A stretch of DNA of 64,000 bases from JAHBTB01 sp964451255 (GCA_964451255.1 CAYVHL010000005.1:1-64000); one strand, 5' to 3'. Shown: positions 26,073 to 34,706, numbered from the stretch's first letter. The notes: generated from the letters alone by a model not told the origin. A program made the numbers and translations.

Positions 26073-27506
26073 ATGTTCAGCCTTCTTCTGGCGGCGACCC
26101 TTACAAGGCCCAACATCATCTACATCATGGCTGACGACCTCGGCTACCGGGAAGTGGGGTTCATGGGGCAGAAACACATCTCGACCCCGAACCTGGACAG
26201 GCTGGCCAAGGAAGGGATCGTCATGACCAGGTCGTACTCGGCCAGCCCGGTATGCGCCCCCACCCGTTGCTCGCTGCTCTCTGGTAAGCACCAGGGGCAC
26301 GCCGTGATCCGGGGCAACAAGGAGCAAGGCGGTTTCGGGCCCAACGACAAGGAAGGGCAGATGCCAGTGCCACAGAGCGAGACATTGGTCTCGGAGGTGC
26401 TCCAAGGAGCTGGCTACCGCACCGGGATCGTCGGAAAGTGGGCGTTAGGCGGCACGGGCAAGGGTGAGAGCCCGACAGAACACGGCTTCGAGACCTTCTA
26501 CGGGTACCTCTGCCAGCGACGGGCGCACAACTACTACCCGCCGTACCTTTGGAGGGGACGCGACCCCGACTTGCTCGGCAACCCCGTGTTCTCTGCCCAC
26601 CAGAGGATCTCCGCGCCACTCGCAGACGAGGCCGAGTATCGCAGAAGGTTCACCGGGCCAAATTACAGTGCCGAGAAGCTCATGGAAGAGAGCGTCGCCT
26701 TTGTCAAGAAACCGGACGACCGTCCGTTCTTCCTGTACTACGCGCCGACCCTGCCCCATGCCGCCCTTGCCGCGCCGCAAGCCTGGATCGAGAAGTTTCC
26801 GCTTACCTGGGACATGAAGCCGTACCTAGGGGAGGACGGCTACCTGCCATGTGCCCGTCCCCGCGCCACTTACGCCGCGATGGTCGCCTACTTGGACTAC
26901 ACCGTGGGCCAGATCATGGAGGCCGTCGAAGCGGCGGGCAAGACCGACAACACCCTCATCATCTTCACCAGCGACAACGGAGCTTCGGCAGAGGGCGGTG
27001 CAGACACACAGTTCTTCGACGCAAACGGCGAGTTGCGGGCGGGCAAGCGGAGCCTATACGAAGGTGGAATCCGCATGCCCTTCGTCGCACGCTGGCCCAA
27101 GCATATCAGGCCCGGCACGACCGACGACCACGTCTTCGCCTGTTATGACGCCATGGCCACGTTGTGCGAAGCGGCCGGGGTGCCGGCCCCGAATAACGAC
27201 GGCCTCAGCTATCTTCCTGCCCTCACCGGTGGGCGACAAGCTGACCACGAGTTCCTCTACTTCGAGTATCCCGAGGCCACCGCCATGCAAGCCGTCATCA
27301 TGGGCGATTGGAAGGCGGTCCGGCCCAACTTGAACAAGGACAAGGACAAGGTCGAGCTCTACAATCTGAGGCAAGACATCGGCGAGTCCCGTGATGTCGC
27401 CAGCCGACACCCGGACATCGTCGCGCGGGCCATCGAGATCATGAAGCGAGAACACCGGCCCAGCGCCGACTTCCCACTCGGACTAGTCGACGCTCAATCA
27501 AGGTGA
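26073..27506 (+). CDS. sulfatase, arylsulfatase-like (477 aa)
   Basis: The N-terminus MFSLLLAATLTRPNIIYIMADDLGY combines a short hydrophobic start with the family opening and metal-binding Asp21/Asp22. The C-x-P-x-R signature is Cys61-Ala-Pro-Thr-Arg65 (SPVCAPTRCSLLSGKHQGH). Its Cys is converted to formylglycine in active enzymes. GIVGKWALGG and LIIFTSDNGA give the other active-site blocks. The enzyme removes sulfate esters from sugars or aromatics, probably in the periplasm, though the signal is short. Direct repeats of 27 nt flank the gene. A formylglycine-generating enzyme is not in the window. Confidence 0.93.
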   Translation: MFSLLLAATLTRPNIIYIMADDLGYREVGFMGQKHISTPNLDRLAKEGIVMTRSYSASPVCAPTRCSLLSGKHQGHAVIRGNKEQGGFGPNDKEGQMPVPQSETLVSEVLQGAGYRTGIVGKWALGGTGKGESPTEHGFETFYGYLCQRRAHNYYPPYLWRGRDPDLLGNPVFSAHQRISAPLADEAEYRRRFTGPNYSAEKLMEESVAFVKKPDDRPFFLYYAPTLPHAALAAPQAWIEKFPLTWDMKPYLGEDGYLPCARPRATYAAMVAYLDYTVGQIMEAVEAAGKTDNTLIIFTSDNGASAEGGADTQFFDANGELRAGKRSLYEGGIRMPFVARWPKHIRPGTTDDHVFACYDAMATLCEAAGVPAPNNDGLSYLPALTGGRQADHEFLYFEYPEATAMQAVIMGDWKAVRPNLNKDKDKVELYNLRQDIGESRDVASRHPDIVARAIEIMKREHRPSADFPLGLVDAQSR

Positions 27507-27527
27507 TAGCCGCTCTGCATCGCATGG

Positions 27528-27554
27528 GTATCTGATCGGAGCCTGGTCGCGATC
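27528..27554 (+). repeat. 27-nt direct repeat, right of the sulfatase gene
   Basis: GTATCTGATCGGAGCC-T-G-GTCGCGATC, one mismatch from 25989-26015, starting 22 nt after the sulfatase stop. Confidence 0.75.
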
Positions 27555-27645
27555 AAACCGACACTTGGGTTGTTACGGTACTCCTCATATGTACGGCCTG
27601 GCGGAAGTCGATCTGCAAATGCCCGCAGGGGTTAGACTTCGGTTT

Positions 27646-27945
27646 ATGACCTTCACGCACGAACAGATCGACCAGGTGCGCCGGATCTGCGCCGATCGCG
27701 GCATCCGAAAGCTCGCCGTGTTCGGGTCGCGTTCCCGCGACGGACATCAAGAAGACAGCGACCTGGACCTGCTCGTCGAGTTCTTCCCCGGGCGCGCCCC
27801 AGGCTTCTTCGGTTTGGCGGAGCTCGCCGAGTCGCTCTCGCAGGTTTTGGGTGGTCTCACGGTGGACCTGCGGACGCCCCGCGACCTTTCTCGCCACTTC
27901 CGGGACGAAGTCACGCGGAGCGCGGAGGTCCTCTATGCGGCATGA
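27646..27945 (+). CDS. MNT-type nucleotidyltransferase antitoxin (99 aa)
   Basis: The minimal nucleotidyltransferase signature is complete: Gly27-Ser28 in VFGSRSRDG, with Asp39 and Asp41 in DSDLDLLVEF. MntA-type antitoxins inactivate the partner HEPN toxin by transferring nucleotides to it. The length (about 100 aa) is normal. The ATG at 27646 starts just before the helix THEQIDQVRRICADRGI. The 3' end overlaps the HEPN gene by 11 nt. Confidence 0.9.
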   Translation: MTFTHEQIDQVRRICADRGIRKLAVFGSRSRDGHQEDSDLDLLVEFFPGRAPGFFGLAELAESLSQVLGGLTVDLRTPRDLSRHFRDEVTRSAEVLYAA

Positions 27946-28276
27946 CGACCGAACCCGCGTCGCTCACATGATCGACGCGTGCGAGGAGATCGCCCGGTTC
28001 CTGGCTGGCAAGCGAGTAGATGACCTCGAGACCGACCGGATGTTGCTTTTCGCGCTGGTCAGGGCCTTGGAAGTCCTGGGCGAAGCGGCGAACGTGGTGA
28101 CCCCCGAGACCCGGGCCTCCGCCCCCGAGATTCCCTGGGCACTTGTGGTCGCGACCCGTAACCGACTGATCCACGGCTACTTCGATGTGGATCCTGAGAT
28201 CGTGTGGCGCACGGCTTCGGACGAGGTGCCGAAGCTGCTACCTGACTTGCGCCGACTGATGGAGAAGCTGGACTAG
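27935..28276 (+). CDS. HEPN domain toxin, HepT-like (113 aa)
   Basis: Starts MRHDDRTRVAHMIDACEEIARFLAG inside the end of the MNT gene. It carries the RNase motif R-x4-H as Arg75-Asn76-..-His80 (ATRNRLIHGYFDV). The all-helical fold and length match the HepT group. HEPN toxins of MNT/HEPN (type VII) modules cut RNA unless modified by the MNT partner. The pair sits at the edge of the restriction-modification island, a common defence-island setting. Confidence 0.9.
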   Translation: MRHDDRTRVAHMIDACEEIARFLAGKRVDDLETDRMLLFALVRALEVLGEAANVVTPETRASAPEIPWALVVATRNRLIHGYFDVDPEIVWRTASDEVPKLLPDLRRLMEKLD

Positions 28277-28278
28277 AG

Positions 28279-28362
28279 ATGGCGATCACGAATCAGGAAC
28301 AGGTCCGCAGGGGACTGGAGTTGCTTCGCGAGGAGATCGTGCCTTTTGTCGCGCGGGGATGA
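28279..28362 (+). pseudogene. 27-codon remnant of a defence-type gene start
   Basis: Directly after the HEPN stop, an open frame begins MAITNQEQVRRGLELLREEI, then VPFVARG and a stop. This resembles the start of large Swt1-HEPN or DUF499-type proteins of defence loci (typically MA.TN.ERV..AL.LL...L.PFVERE). The normal continuation is missing. Similarity ends near the copy D fragment that begins 70 bp on. The assignment is from memory of the motif and uncertain. Confidence 0.35.
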
Positions 28363-28432
28363 CCGCTGGCTCACCTGCGGCAGCCCGCGAAGAGTAGTCG
28401 AGGCACGTCGGCATGTCGCGAGGGGGTCGACG

Positions 28433-28693
28433 TCATACGGTTCCCAAGGTGACAAGGGCGGTGGTCTGGCCGGTTTCGGCGTCGACGAACCGGTAGGCGG
28501 CGGCGTATGGGCCTGACCCGGTCGGGACGGTGGCGGACAGGTTCTCGGGGGTGAAGGCGACGAAGGCGCGGGTGCGGTAGGCGCGGCGTTCGGGTGTGCG
28601 GTTGGGGGAGGGAAGTGGCTGGAGGAGGAGCTCGGTGAGCACGCCGGGGGCGTTGGCGGCCGAGGCGGTGAAGGTGACGCCGGAGACGTTTTC
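28433..28693 (-). pseudogene. dispersed unknown family, copy D (C-terminal fragment)
   Basis: Encodes only the last part of the family: VSGVTFTASAANAPGVLTELLLQPL, NRTPERRAYRTRAFVAF, ENLSATVPTG and PYAAAYRFVDAETGQTTALVTLGTV. The conserved N-terminal half is absent and replaced by sequence bordering hsdR. 247 bp are nearly identical to copy E beyond the other end of the restriction operon. No start codon of its own is evident. Confidence 0.8.
28437..28683 (-). repeat. 247-bp direct repeat, left flank of the hsd operon
   Basis: Matches 36419-36665 with about six mismatches (offset 7982 bp) in the same orientation. Both copies are 3' ends of the dispersed gene family. Confidence 0.88.
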
Positions 28694-28778
28694 GAGTTCG
28701 GTGGGCATGCCGGTGGCGTCGATGGACGGCGGGCGGGAGGGCGCGGTTGTCTGGCTCCAGTCAGCCACCACAAGAAGG

Positions 28779-31700
28779 TTATGTGGCCGGGTCGCTGCCA
28801 GAGAACAATCCGAGGAACCGCTCAAAGAAGGCAATGAGCTTCTCGAGCACGCGCCGCTTCTTTTCGTCATGAGCCCCATCTGCCGAGAACCTCGTCGTTG
28901 CCGGCATCACCTTGGTGATCGCCGTTCCGGTCTTGCGGATGACTCCGTCGCGGAACGCCGCTTCGACGAATGCGCGGGTCTCGTCCGGCTTCAAGCTCTC
29001 GTCCGCGATGATCTGGTTCAGCTCGGCGGTGCGTCGGCTGTCAACGAACGCACGCCACTCGGCGTCGATCTCGCCGGTGGCCGAAACCGAGTCCACGAAG
29101 TTTTCGATCAGGTCCTTCTTGTTACGCAGGGTCGGCGACGAATCGACCGCGCGGGTGATCTGCGCTCGGATTTCAACGTCGAGGCCGTCGCCTTTGGCTT
29201 CGCGCATCTTCGCGACGAGCATCAGGATGTAATCAACGTTGATCTCGACCTGCTTGATGAGCTCGATTTCGAAGACGATGTCATCGAGAATCTGCTCCTT
29301 GTCGGACTCCTTCGTTGAGCGAAAGTCGGCGTAGAGGTCGAGGTAGACGCTGCGGTAGTCCTGGCCCTGGCGTTCGCTCAGGATCTCGCGTCCCTCGAAC
29401 TCGTCGAACGAGGTCAGGATGTTCTGCAGCCGAAGGATCGCGCCAAATAGAGCGATGAAGTCCTTCTTGGCTTGCTCGCCTATGATCTGCTGGCCAAGCG
29501 GGAACGAGGCTAACAGCTCGCCAACTTTCTCCTCGTATTCGGCATAGTAATCGCCGTATGGCTTGAGAATGGCGATGCCACGAGCGTCCTTGTTGCCAAA
29601 GAGCGCAAGCGCGTCGTTGGTCTCCTCCTCCAAATCCCGGAAACTGACGATGTTGCCGTACGCCTTCACGGAATTGAGAATCCGGTTCGTCCGCGAATAC
29701 GCTTGTAGCAGGCCATGAGCGCGGAGATTCTTGTCTACGAAGAGCGTGTTCAACGTGGTCGCATCGAATCCGGTCAGGAACATGTTGACCACGATCACCA
29801 GGTCGATCTCACGGTTCTTTATCCGTAAGCTCAAGTCTTTGTAGTAGTTCTGGAACTTGTCGGACGACGTGTCGAACGACGTGCCGAAAATCCCGTTGTA
29901 GTCTTGGATCGCCGCGTCGAGGAAGTCCCTGGCTGGCCCGGAAAGTTGAGCGGTCTCGAAGCCCTCCTCTTCCAGGGCTCCATCCTCGACCTCTTCGTTG
30001 GCGGCGTACGAGAAGATGATCCCGACCTTGAGCCGCTTGTCGGGAACCAACCCTGCTTGCTGCCGTTTGAACTCGGCGTAATAGGCCCGGGCAGCGTCGA
30101 TGGAGGCTGTGGCGAACAACGCGTTGAATCCTCGAACCCGCCTCTCTCCAAGGGAATACGAGTCGTTCCGCTTGGTCTTTTGGTCGAAGTGCTCCAGGAT
30201 GTAGCTCGTGACCTTGGCAATGCGTTCGGGGGCGAGCAGCGCCCTCTCGGTGTCGATCGCAGAGACCTTCTTGTCGTGAACGTTTCCCACCTTGACCGTG
30301 TTCACGTAGTCGATCCGGAAGGGCAGGACGTTGTTGTCGTTGATAGCATCGACGATCGTGTAGGTGTGCCGCTTGTCGCCAAACGCCTGCTCCGTCGTCT
30401 TGAGGTTGGGATTCCCCCCGCTCGACCTGTTGGCGGTGAAGATCGGTGTTCCGGTGAAGCCGAAGAGGTTGTAGCGCTTGAACGCACGAGTGATCGCCGT
30501 GTGCATATCGCCAAACTGCGACCGGTGGCACTCGTCGAAGATGATCACGATATGCCCGCCGAAAACCTCGTGGCCCTTGTTTGCGGTGATAAAAGTGGAG
30601 AGCTTCTGGATCGTCGTGATGATGATGCGTGCGTCTTTGCTTTCTAGCTGTCGCTTGAGAACGGCCGTCGAGGTGTTCGAGTTCGCCGCGCCTTTCTCGA
30701 AGCGGTCGTACTCGCGCATCGTTTGGTAGTCGAGGTCTTTGCGGTCCACGACGAACAGGACCTTGTCCACGCTCGGCGCCTTGCTCGCAAGCTGCGCGGT
30801 CTTGAAGCTCGTGAGGGTCTTGCCCGATCCGGTGGTGTGCCAGACATAGCCGCCCGCTTCGAGCGTGCCGAGTCTCCTGTAGTTGGTCGCGATCTCGATG
30901 CGCTGCAGAATCCGCTCGGTCGCCGCGATCTGATAGGGCCGCATCACAAGCAGCATGCGGTCGGCGGTCAGGACGCAGTAGCGGGTCAAGATGTTGAGGA
31001 TCGTGTGCTTGGCAAAGAACGTCTTGGCGAACGGGATCAAGTCCTGGATCGCTTTGTTCTGTGAATCCGCCCACCAGGAGGTGAACTCAAATGAGTTGGA
31101 AGTCTTCCTGACTCGCCTGGCTCCCGCCGCGTCTTGGATGTGCTGTCGGCGGGTCGTGTTGCTGTAATACTTCGTGTGCGTTCCGTTGCTGATGACGAAG
31201 AGTTGCACGTATTCAAACAGTCCCGAGCCCGCCCAGAAGCTGTCGCGCTGGTAGCGGTCGATCTGGTTGAACGCCTCGCGGATGTCCACGCCTCGCCGCT
31301 TCAACTCGATGTGCACCATTGGGAGGCCATTGACGAGAACGGTCACGTCGTAGCGGGTGGACCGCAAGGGTATCCCCTCCGTGGGAGGGGTGTCGCCCTT
31401 GGGCGACGGGGTGGTCGCGTACTGGTTGATGACCTGGAGTCGGTTGTTGTGGATGTTCTTCTTGTCGATCAGACTGACGTTCTTGGTTGATCCGTCGTCT
31501 CGGCGAAGCGGGAATTGGAAGTCTTCCTGAACCCGGATAGTCTTGTCTTCGATGCCGTCGCCCGACTTGGCGATCCAACCATCGAAGAGCTGCTTCCATT
31601 CCGCCTCCGAGAATGTCAGCCCGTTCAGTGCCTCTAACTGAACCTTTAGATTGCTCACCAGGTGCTCCTCGGACGTGATGCGGAGATGCTCGTAGGCTTG

Positions 31701-31856
31701 CCGCTCCAGCTGCTTGATGAACTCCCGCTCGAGGGCATCCTCGCTCTGGTAGGTCGTCTCGCGAACCTGGCTGTCGGGGATGTACTGTGCCACGACCGTG
31801 CTCACGTTGGAGACGGCGATCGGATCGTACTGATAAGGTTTCCGCTCCTCGCTCAC
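28779..31856 (-). CDS. hsdR: type I restriction enzyme R subunit (1025 aa)
   Basis: The nuclease core is near residue 175-185 (YDVTVLVNGLPMVHIELKRRG, with Asp..Glu-x-Lys). The helicase part has Walker A TGSGKT near 340, the DECH box (IIFDECHRSQFG) near 443 and FGFTGTPIF motif III. The subunit translocates DNA on ATP and cuts it at a distance in complex with HsdM and HsdS. The GTG start overlaps the stop of the DUF559 gene by 4 nt. Bases 31371-31417 are a family-2 repeat unit read in frame (SPKGDTPPTEG) in the loop before the nuclease strand. Type I hsdR genes I know lack this segment. Confidence 0.96.
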   Translation of the reverse strand: MSEERKPYQYDPIAVSNVSTVVAQYIPDSQVRETTYQSEDALEREFIKQLERQAYEHLRITSEEHLVSNLKVQLEALNGLTFSEAEWKQLFDGWIAKSGDGIEDKTIRVQEDFQFPLRRDDGSTKNVSLIDKKNIHNNRLQVINQYATTPSPKGDTPPTEGIPLRSTRYDVTVLVNGLPMVHIELKRRGVDIREAFNQIDRYQRDSFWAGSGLFEYVQLFVISNGTHTKYYSNTTRRQHIQDAAGARRVRKTSNSFEFTSWWADSQNKAIQDLIPFAKTFFAKHTILNILTRYCVLTADRMLLVMRPYQIAATERILQRIEIATNYRRLGTLEAGGYVWHTTGSGKTLTSFKTAQLASKAPSVDKVLFVVDRKDLDYQTMREYDRFEKGAANSNTSTAVLKRQLESKDARIIITTIQKLSTFITANKGHEVFGGHIVIIFDECHRSQFGDMHTAITRAFKRYNLFGFTGTPIFTANRSSGGNPNLKTTEQAFGDKRHTYTIVDAINDNNVLPFRIDYVNTVKVGNVHDKKVSAIDTERALLAPERIAKVTSYILEHFDQKTKRNDSYSLGERRVRGFNALFATASIDAARAYYAEFKRQQAGLVPDKRLKVGIIFSYAANEEVEDGALEEEGFETAQLSGPARDFLDAAIQDYNGIFGTSFDTSSDKFQNYYKDLSLRIKNREIDLVIVVNMFLTGFDATTLNTLFVDKNLRAHGLLQAYSRTNRILNSVKAYGNIVSFRDLEEETNDALALFGNKDARGIAILKPYGDYYAEYEEKVGELLASFPLGQQIIGEQAKKDFIALFGAILRLQNILTSFDEFEGREILSERQGQDYRSVYLDLYADFRSTKESDKEQILDDIVFEIELIKQVEINVDYILMLVAKMREAKGDGLDVEIRAQITRAVDSSPTLRNKKDLIENFVDSVSATGEIDAEWRAFVDSRRTAELNQIIADESLKPDETRAFVEAAFRDGVIRKTGTAITKVMPATTRFSADGAHDEKKRRVLEKLIAFFERFLGLFSGSDPAT
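31371..31417 (-). repeat. family-2 repeat unit inside hsdR
   Basis: CCCCTCC-GTG-GGAGGGG followed by GTCGCCC-TT-GGGCGAC and GGGGTGG, the double-hairpin layout of the 11-12 kb tandem repeats. It is in frame and near the nuclease motif. Confidence 0.7.
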
Positions 31857-32311
31857 ACCGTCCCCTCCTCTTTACAGATTCCGGACCAGCTCCCGTCCAC
31901 TGGATGTTTGCTCGGCCCTTTCCCCTCCCCAGGAGGGGTGCCCGCAAGGGCGGGGTGGTTCTCCAAGCACCCCGCCCAATTCAGATCCTGCAGGACGTTT
32001 ACCGCGCCGAACCGAATCACCGTCAAACCCAGGTTCTCCAAATAGAGTTGCCGCATCCCATCGTAATCCTGGCGTCCATCGTGCGAACATCGGTCAATCT
32101 CGACGACGGTAGCGCGCTCAGCACAATTGGAGTCAACGAGATAGCTCCCCGTGGCCGTCTGCCGGTCGAAGTTGAGACCGTGGAGTTGACCTTCTTTTAG
32201 TCGTTGCCAAAGGAGCACCTCGTGCAACATTCCCGCTTTTCGCAGTTCACGGGCCCCTTGTTTCAGCTTGTGATCGTAAGGCAAGGCCCTGAACTCCCGC
32301 GTGGCCCTCAA
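31853..32311 (-). CDS. DUF559 family endonuclease-like protein (152 aa)
   Basis: The start is TTG, overlapping the hsdS stop (TTGA); its own stop overlaps the hsdR start. Family blocks are LPYDHKLKQGARELRKAGMLHEVLLWQRLKEGQLHGLNFDRQ, then YLVDSNCAERATVVEIDRCSH and LYLENLGLTVIRFGAVNVLQDL. DUF559 proteins have a Vsr/PD-(D/E)xK-like fold. Asp (LVDS) and Glu (VVEID) of the expected core remain, while the usual Gly after EID is Arg. The tail NHPALAGTPPGEGKGPSK is a translated family-2 repeat. Its role in the hsd operon is unknown; an accessory nuclease is the simplest guess. Confidence 0.82.
   Translation of the reverse strand: MRATREFRALPYDHKLKQGARELRKAGMLHEVLLWQRLKEGQLHGLNFDRQTATGSYLVDSNCAERATVVEIDRCSHDGRQDYDGMRQLYLENLGLTVIRFGAVNVLQDLNWAGCLENHPALAGTPPGEGKGPSKHPVDGSWSGICKEEGTV
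31921..31962 (-). repeat. family-2 repeat unit at the 3' end of the DUF559 gene
   Basis: CCCCTCC-CCA-GGAGGGG, then GCCC-GCAA-GGGC and GGGGTGGTT. It is translated as part of the C-terminal tail and is the second of three such units in this operon. Confidence 0.7.
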
Positions 32312-33720
32312 GGAACCACCCCGTCAGGCTTCGCCTGCCACCCCTCCAACGGAGGGGAACCACTCGGAGGGGAACCACTCGGAGGGGAATCACTTCGTGA
32401 ACCGTTGGCTATGCCCTCCGCAGGAGGAAAGCCCGGCCCAATCCTCTCCTCTAGCGGGTTGCCTGACCATTCCCACGGCGGGTTCCCCTCCTGAGAAGAG
32501 GAGCCCGCATGGGCGTTGGGGTTGTCCTTGAAATTAAGCAAACGGTCGCGGTAGTGCTCGTATTGCTGACGGCGAGCCCTGAGTTCAGCGGGAAGGCCAG
32601 CACTGAGATCGTTCACGAGGGCGTCGAACTTGTCGAGGATCCCGACGATTCGCTCCTGCTCATGGAGTTCAGGAACGGGAATCGCGACCTTCCCGAGCCC
32701 ACTTCCCGATGTTCGTTTAACCTTCCCACGGGCAACGTGCTTTCTTTTTTGGGCGTGGAACGCAGCAGTCTGCATAGCATAGGAGATGTACTTGGGATTC
32801 TGCTTACTCCGAAAAAGGAAGGTGTCGTCGTGAATGGCGACCTGCTCTCGGCCCAACCATGCCACCGCTTTGGCCACATCCTCTACGGTTTCTCCAACTG
32901 TTGCAATCACGACGTCGCCGGGGTTGGCGTATCTCAACTGGCCAGACATTTCCAGTCGGACATGCGAGATCGTGGAATCTGCCGCCACCCCATAGTGGGT
33001 GTATATGTCACCGTAATGAATAGCGGGAATGCCAACACCAACTATATCCTTCTTCGTGAAGCGCTTTCCTCTTATGAACTCGCCAATAGAGCCCATGGAG
33101 TGTCGTGGGAAGGCATCATTTTGGACAAGCGTGTCTCGATAGAAGGTATACTGTTTACGTCGCGCCTCCAGCTCCGCCTCCAGCTTACTAAAGGTATCGA
33201 GGATTCTCACGACCTCACGCTGGACCTCGATGGGTGGGACTGGGATCACTACCTTAGCAAGACTCCTTGCGGAAACATCTATTACCTTTGTGCCAGTTGC
33301 TAATTTGCGCTTTTGAAGGTGAAATGAAGGACTCTGAAGCCAATAGGCGATATACTTCGCATCCTGACTATGTTTGATGACCGTTGCGTGACCACCAGTA
33401 ACAATCTGCTGATCACCAAGCCATGCGACAGCTTTGCCAACATCTTCTAGATTCTCACTCGTGTTCGTGATGATGATGTCGCCAGGATTCACCTTGGCCA
33501 GCTTCGCGGCTTTTTCGGCAGGCACGAACGAAATCGTTCCAGTGGCCCACGTCCCGTAGTGAGTGTAAATCTGCCCGTAGTGAATGGCGCCAACGCCGGA
33601 TTCAGAGAAATCGGCCCTTGGCATTCCGTTGCCACGAACAAGCTCACTGACTTCGCCTAAAGGCTTGAACTCAACCCCGTTCGGGCAGTGTCGGCGAATC
33701 AGCTCGTCAATACGGCTCAT
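32308..33720 (-). CDS. hsdS: type I restriction enzyme S (specificity) subunit (470 aa)
   Basis: Two target-recognition domains alternate with conserved helical spacers (VVRILDTFSKLEAELEARRKQY, then RIVGILDKFDALVNDL). Both domains share a strikingly similar opening (GAIHYGQIYTHYGTWATGTISF and PAIHYGDIYTHYGVAADSTISH), so the two DNA half-sites may be alike. HsdS binds the recognition sequence for HsdM and HsdR. The last 70 residues (AHAGSSSQEGNPPWEW to the end) are low-complexity Pro/Gly/Ser sequence made of translated repeat units and are probably not part of the fold. The start and stop overlap neighbouring genes by 4 nt. Confidence 0.94.
   Translation of the reverse strand: MSRIDELIRRHCPNGVEFKPLGEVSELVRGNGMPRADFSESGVGAIHYGQIYTHYGTWATGTISFVPAEKAAKLAKVNPGDIIITNTSENLEDVGKAVAWLGDQQIVTGGHATVIKHSQDAKYIAYWLQSPSFHLQKRKLATGTKVIDVSARSLAKVVIPVPPIEVQREVVRILDTFSKLEAELEARRKQYTFYRDTLVQNDAFPRHSMGSIGEFIRGKRFTKKDIVGVGIPAIHYGDIYTHYGVAADSTISHVRLEMSGQLRYANPGDVVIATVGETVEDVAKAVAWLGREQVAIHDDTFLFRSKQNPKYISYAMQTAAFHAQKRKHVARGKVKRTSGSGLGKVAIPVPELHEQERIVGILDKFDALVNDLSAGLPAELRARRQQYEHYRDRLLNFKDNPNAHAGSSSQEGNPPWEWSGNPLEERIGPGFPPAEGIANGSRSDSPPSGSPPSGSPPLEGWQAKPDGVVP
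32312..32516 (-). repeat. family-2 repeat units forming the hsdS 3' end
   Basis: Bases 32312-32400 carry CCACCCCGTCAGGCTTCGCC, then CCCCTCC-AAC-GGAGGGG and two short CACTCGGAGGGGAA repeats. Bases 32481-32516 hold another unit (CCCCTCCTGAGAAGAGGAG). All are read in frame in the HsdS tail. Confidence 0.65.
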
Positions 33721-34706
33721 ACGGAGCCCCCTCCGATGCGTTTGACCTCGCGCTCAAAGTCGCTCTCGAACGCTTCATCCTGCCTCACCCGAAACTGCTC
33801 GTATTGCTCTTCGGCCAGCTTCTTGGCAACCTCGGCGGAGACCTTGCCGGGGTTGGTCAGAACCTCCTTTTCGTTGAACCTCAGGAAGGCGTCGAGCCGA
33901 TCCGCCCAGTCCGCCATTTTCATCGCGACTTGCTGTTCCGCCAATCCTTCGGCGTAGAGGAGGTATTGCTCGACGATCCGATCCAACGCCTTGATCTCCG
34001 TCTCGATCAGATAGTTCTTGGCGGTAGCCACGTCGGTCTTGAGAATCTTGCCGGTCGGCGCATTCTTCCATGTCGTCAGCCCCATACTCGGCGTCTTCGC
34101 ATCAGCGCGCCCGGCGATAATCTCGGCCGCCGTATGCCCCGTCACCGCCCAATGAAGCTTGTTCTGCACCGTGGCAAAGAAGGCTTTCGTGGTCTCGGCC
34201 TTCGGGTCGTAGTCGATGCTGGCCTGTTCGTAGAGGTCGGTGATCTTGAGGTAGAAGCGTCGCTCGCTCGCTCGAATCTCGCGGATGCGCTCGATGAGCT
34301 CGTCGAAGTAGTCTTTGCCGAACCGCTTATTGAGCTTGAGCCGCTCGTCATCGAGGACGAAGCCTTTGGTGATGAACTCGTTGAGGGTTCGGGTCGCTTA
34401 GATGCGGAATTGGGTCGCCTGCTTGGAATTGACCCGGTAGCCCACCGCGATGATCGCGTCGAGGGAGTAATGCTGGACACGGTAGGTTTTGCCGTCGGCG
34501 GCAGTCTGTGCAATTTCTGCACTAACTGAGTCGCGGGCCAGTTCCCCCTCGTCAAAGATGTTTCCGAGGTGTTTGGTGACGACTGTCCGATCCACCCCGA
34601 AAAGCTCTGCGATTTGCTTCTGTGTGAGCCAAAAAGTGTCGCCCTCATAGGTGACTTCGACTTTGGCAACGCCGTCGGGCGAGGTGTACAGGATGATTTC
34701 GCTCAT
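33717..34706 (-). pseudogene. rhuM: RhuM-family gene with an in-frame stop (329 codons)
   Basis: The first part (MSEIILYTSPDGVAKVEVTYEGDTFWLTQKQIAELFGVDRTVVTKHLGNIF) is the RhuM/KilA-N-like DNA-binding start. It ends at a TAA (34398-34400) after SKQATQFRI. In the same frame, ATRTLNEFITKGFVLDDERLK follows at once and runs to the family's normal C-terminus. Intact homologues read FRIWATRTLNEF, so the Trp codon is replaced by a stop. RhuM genes often sit between hsdM and hsdS; their role is not settled. A restart at a GTG at 34169 could give a C-terminal piece. Confidence 0.85.
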
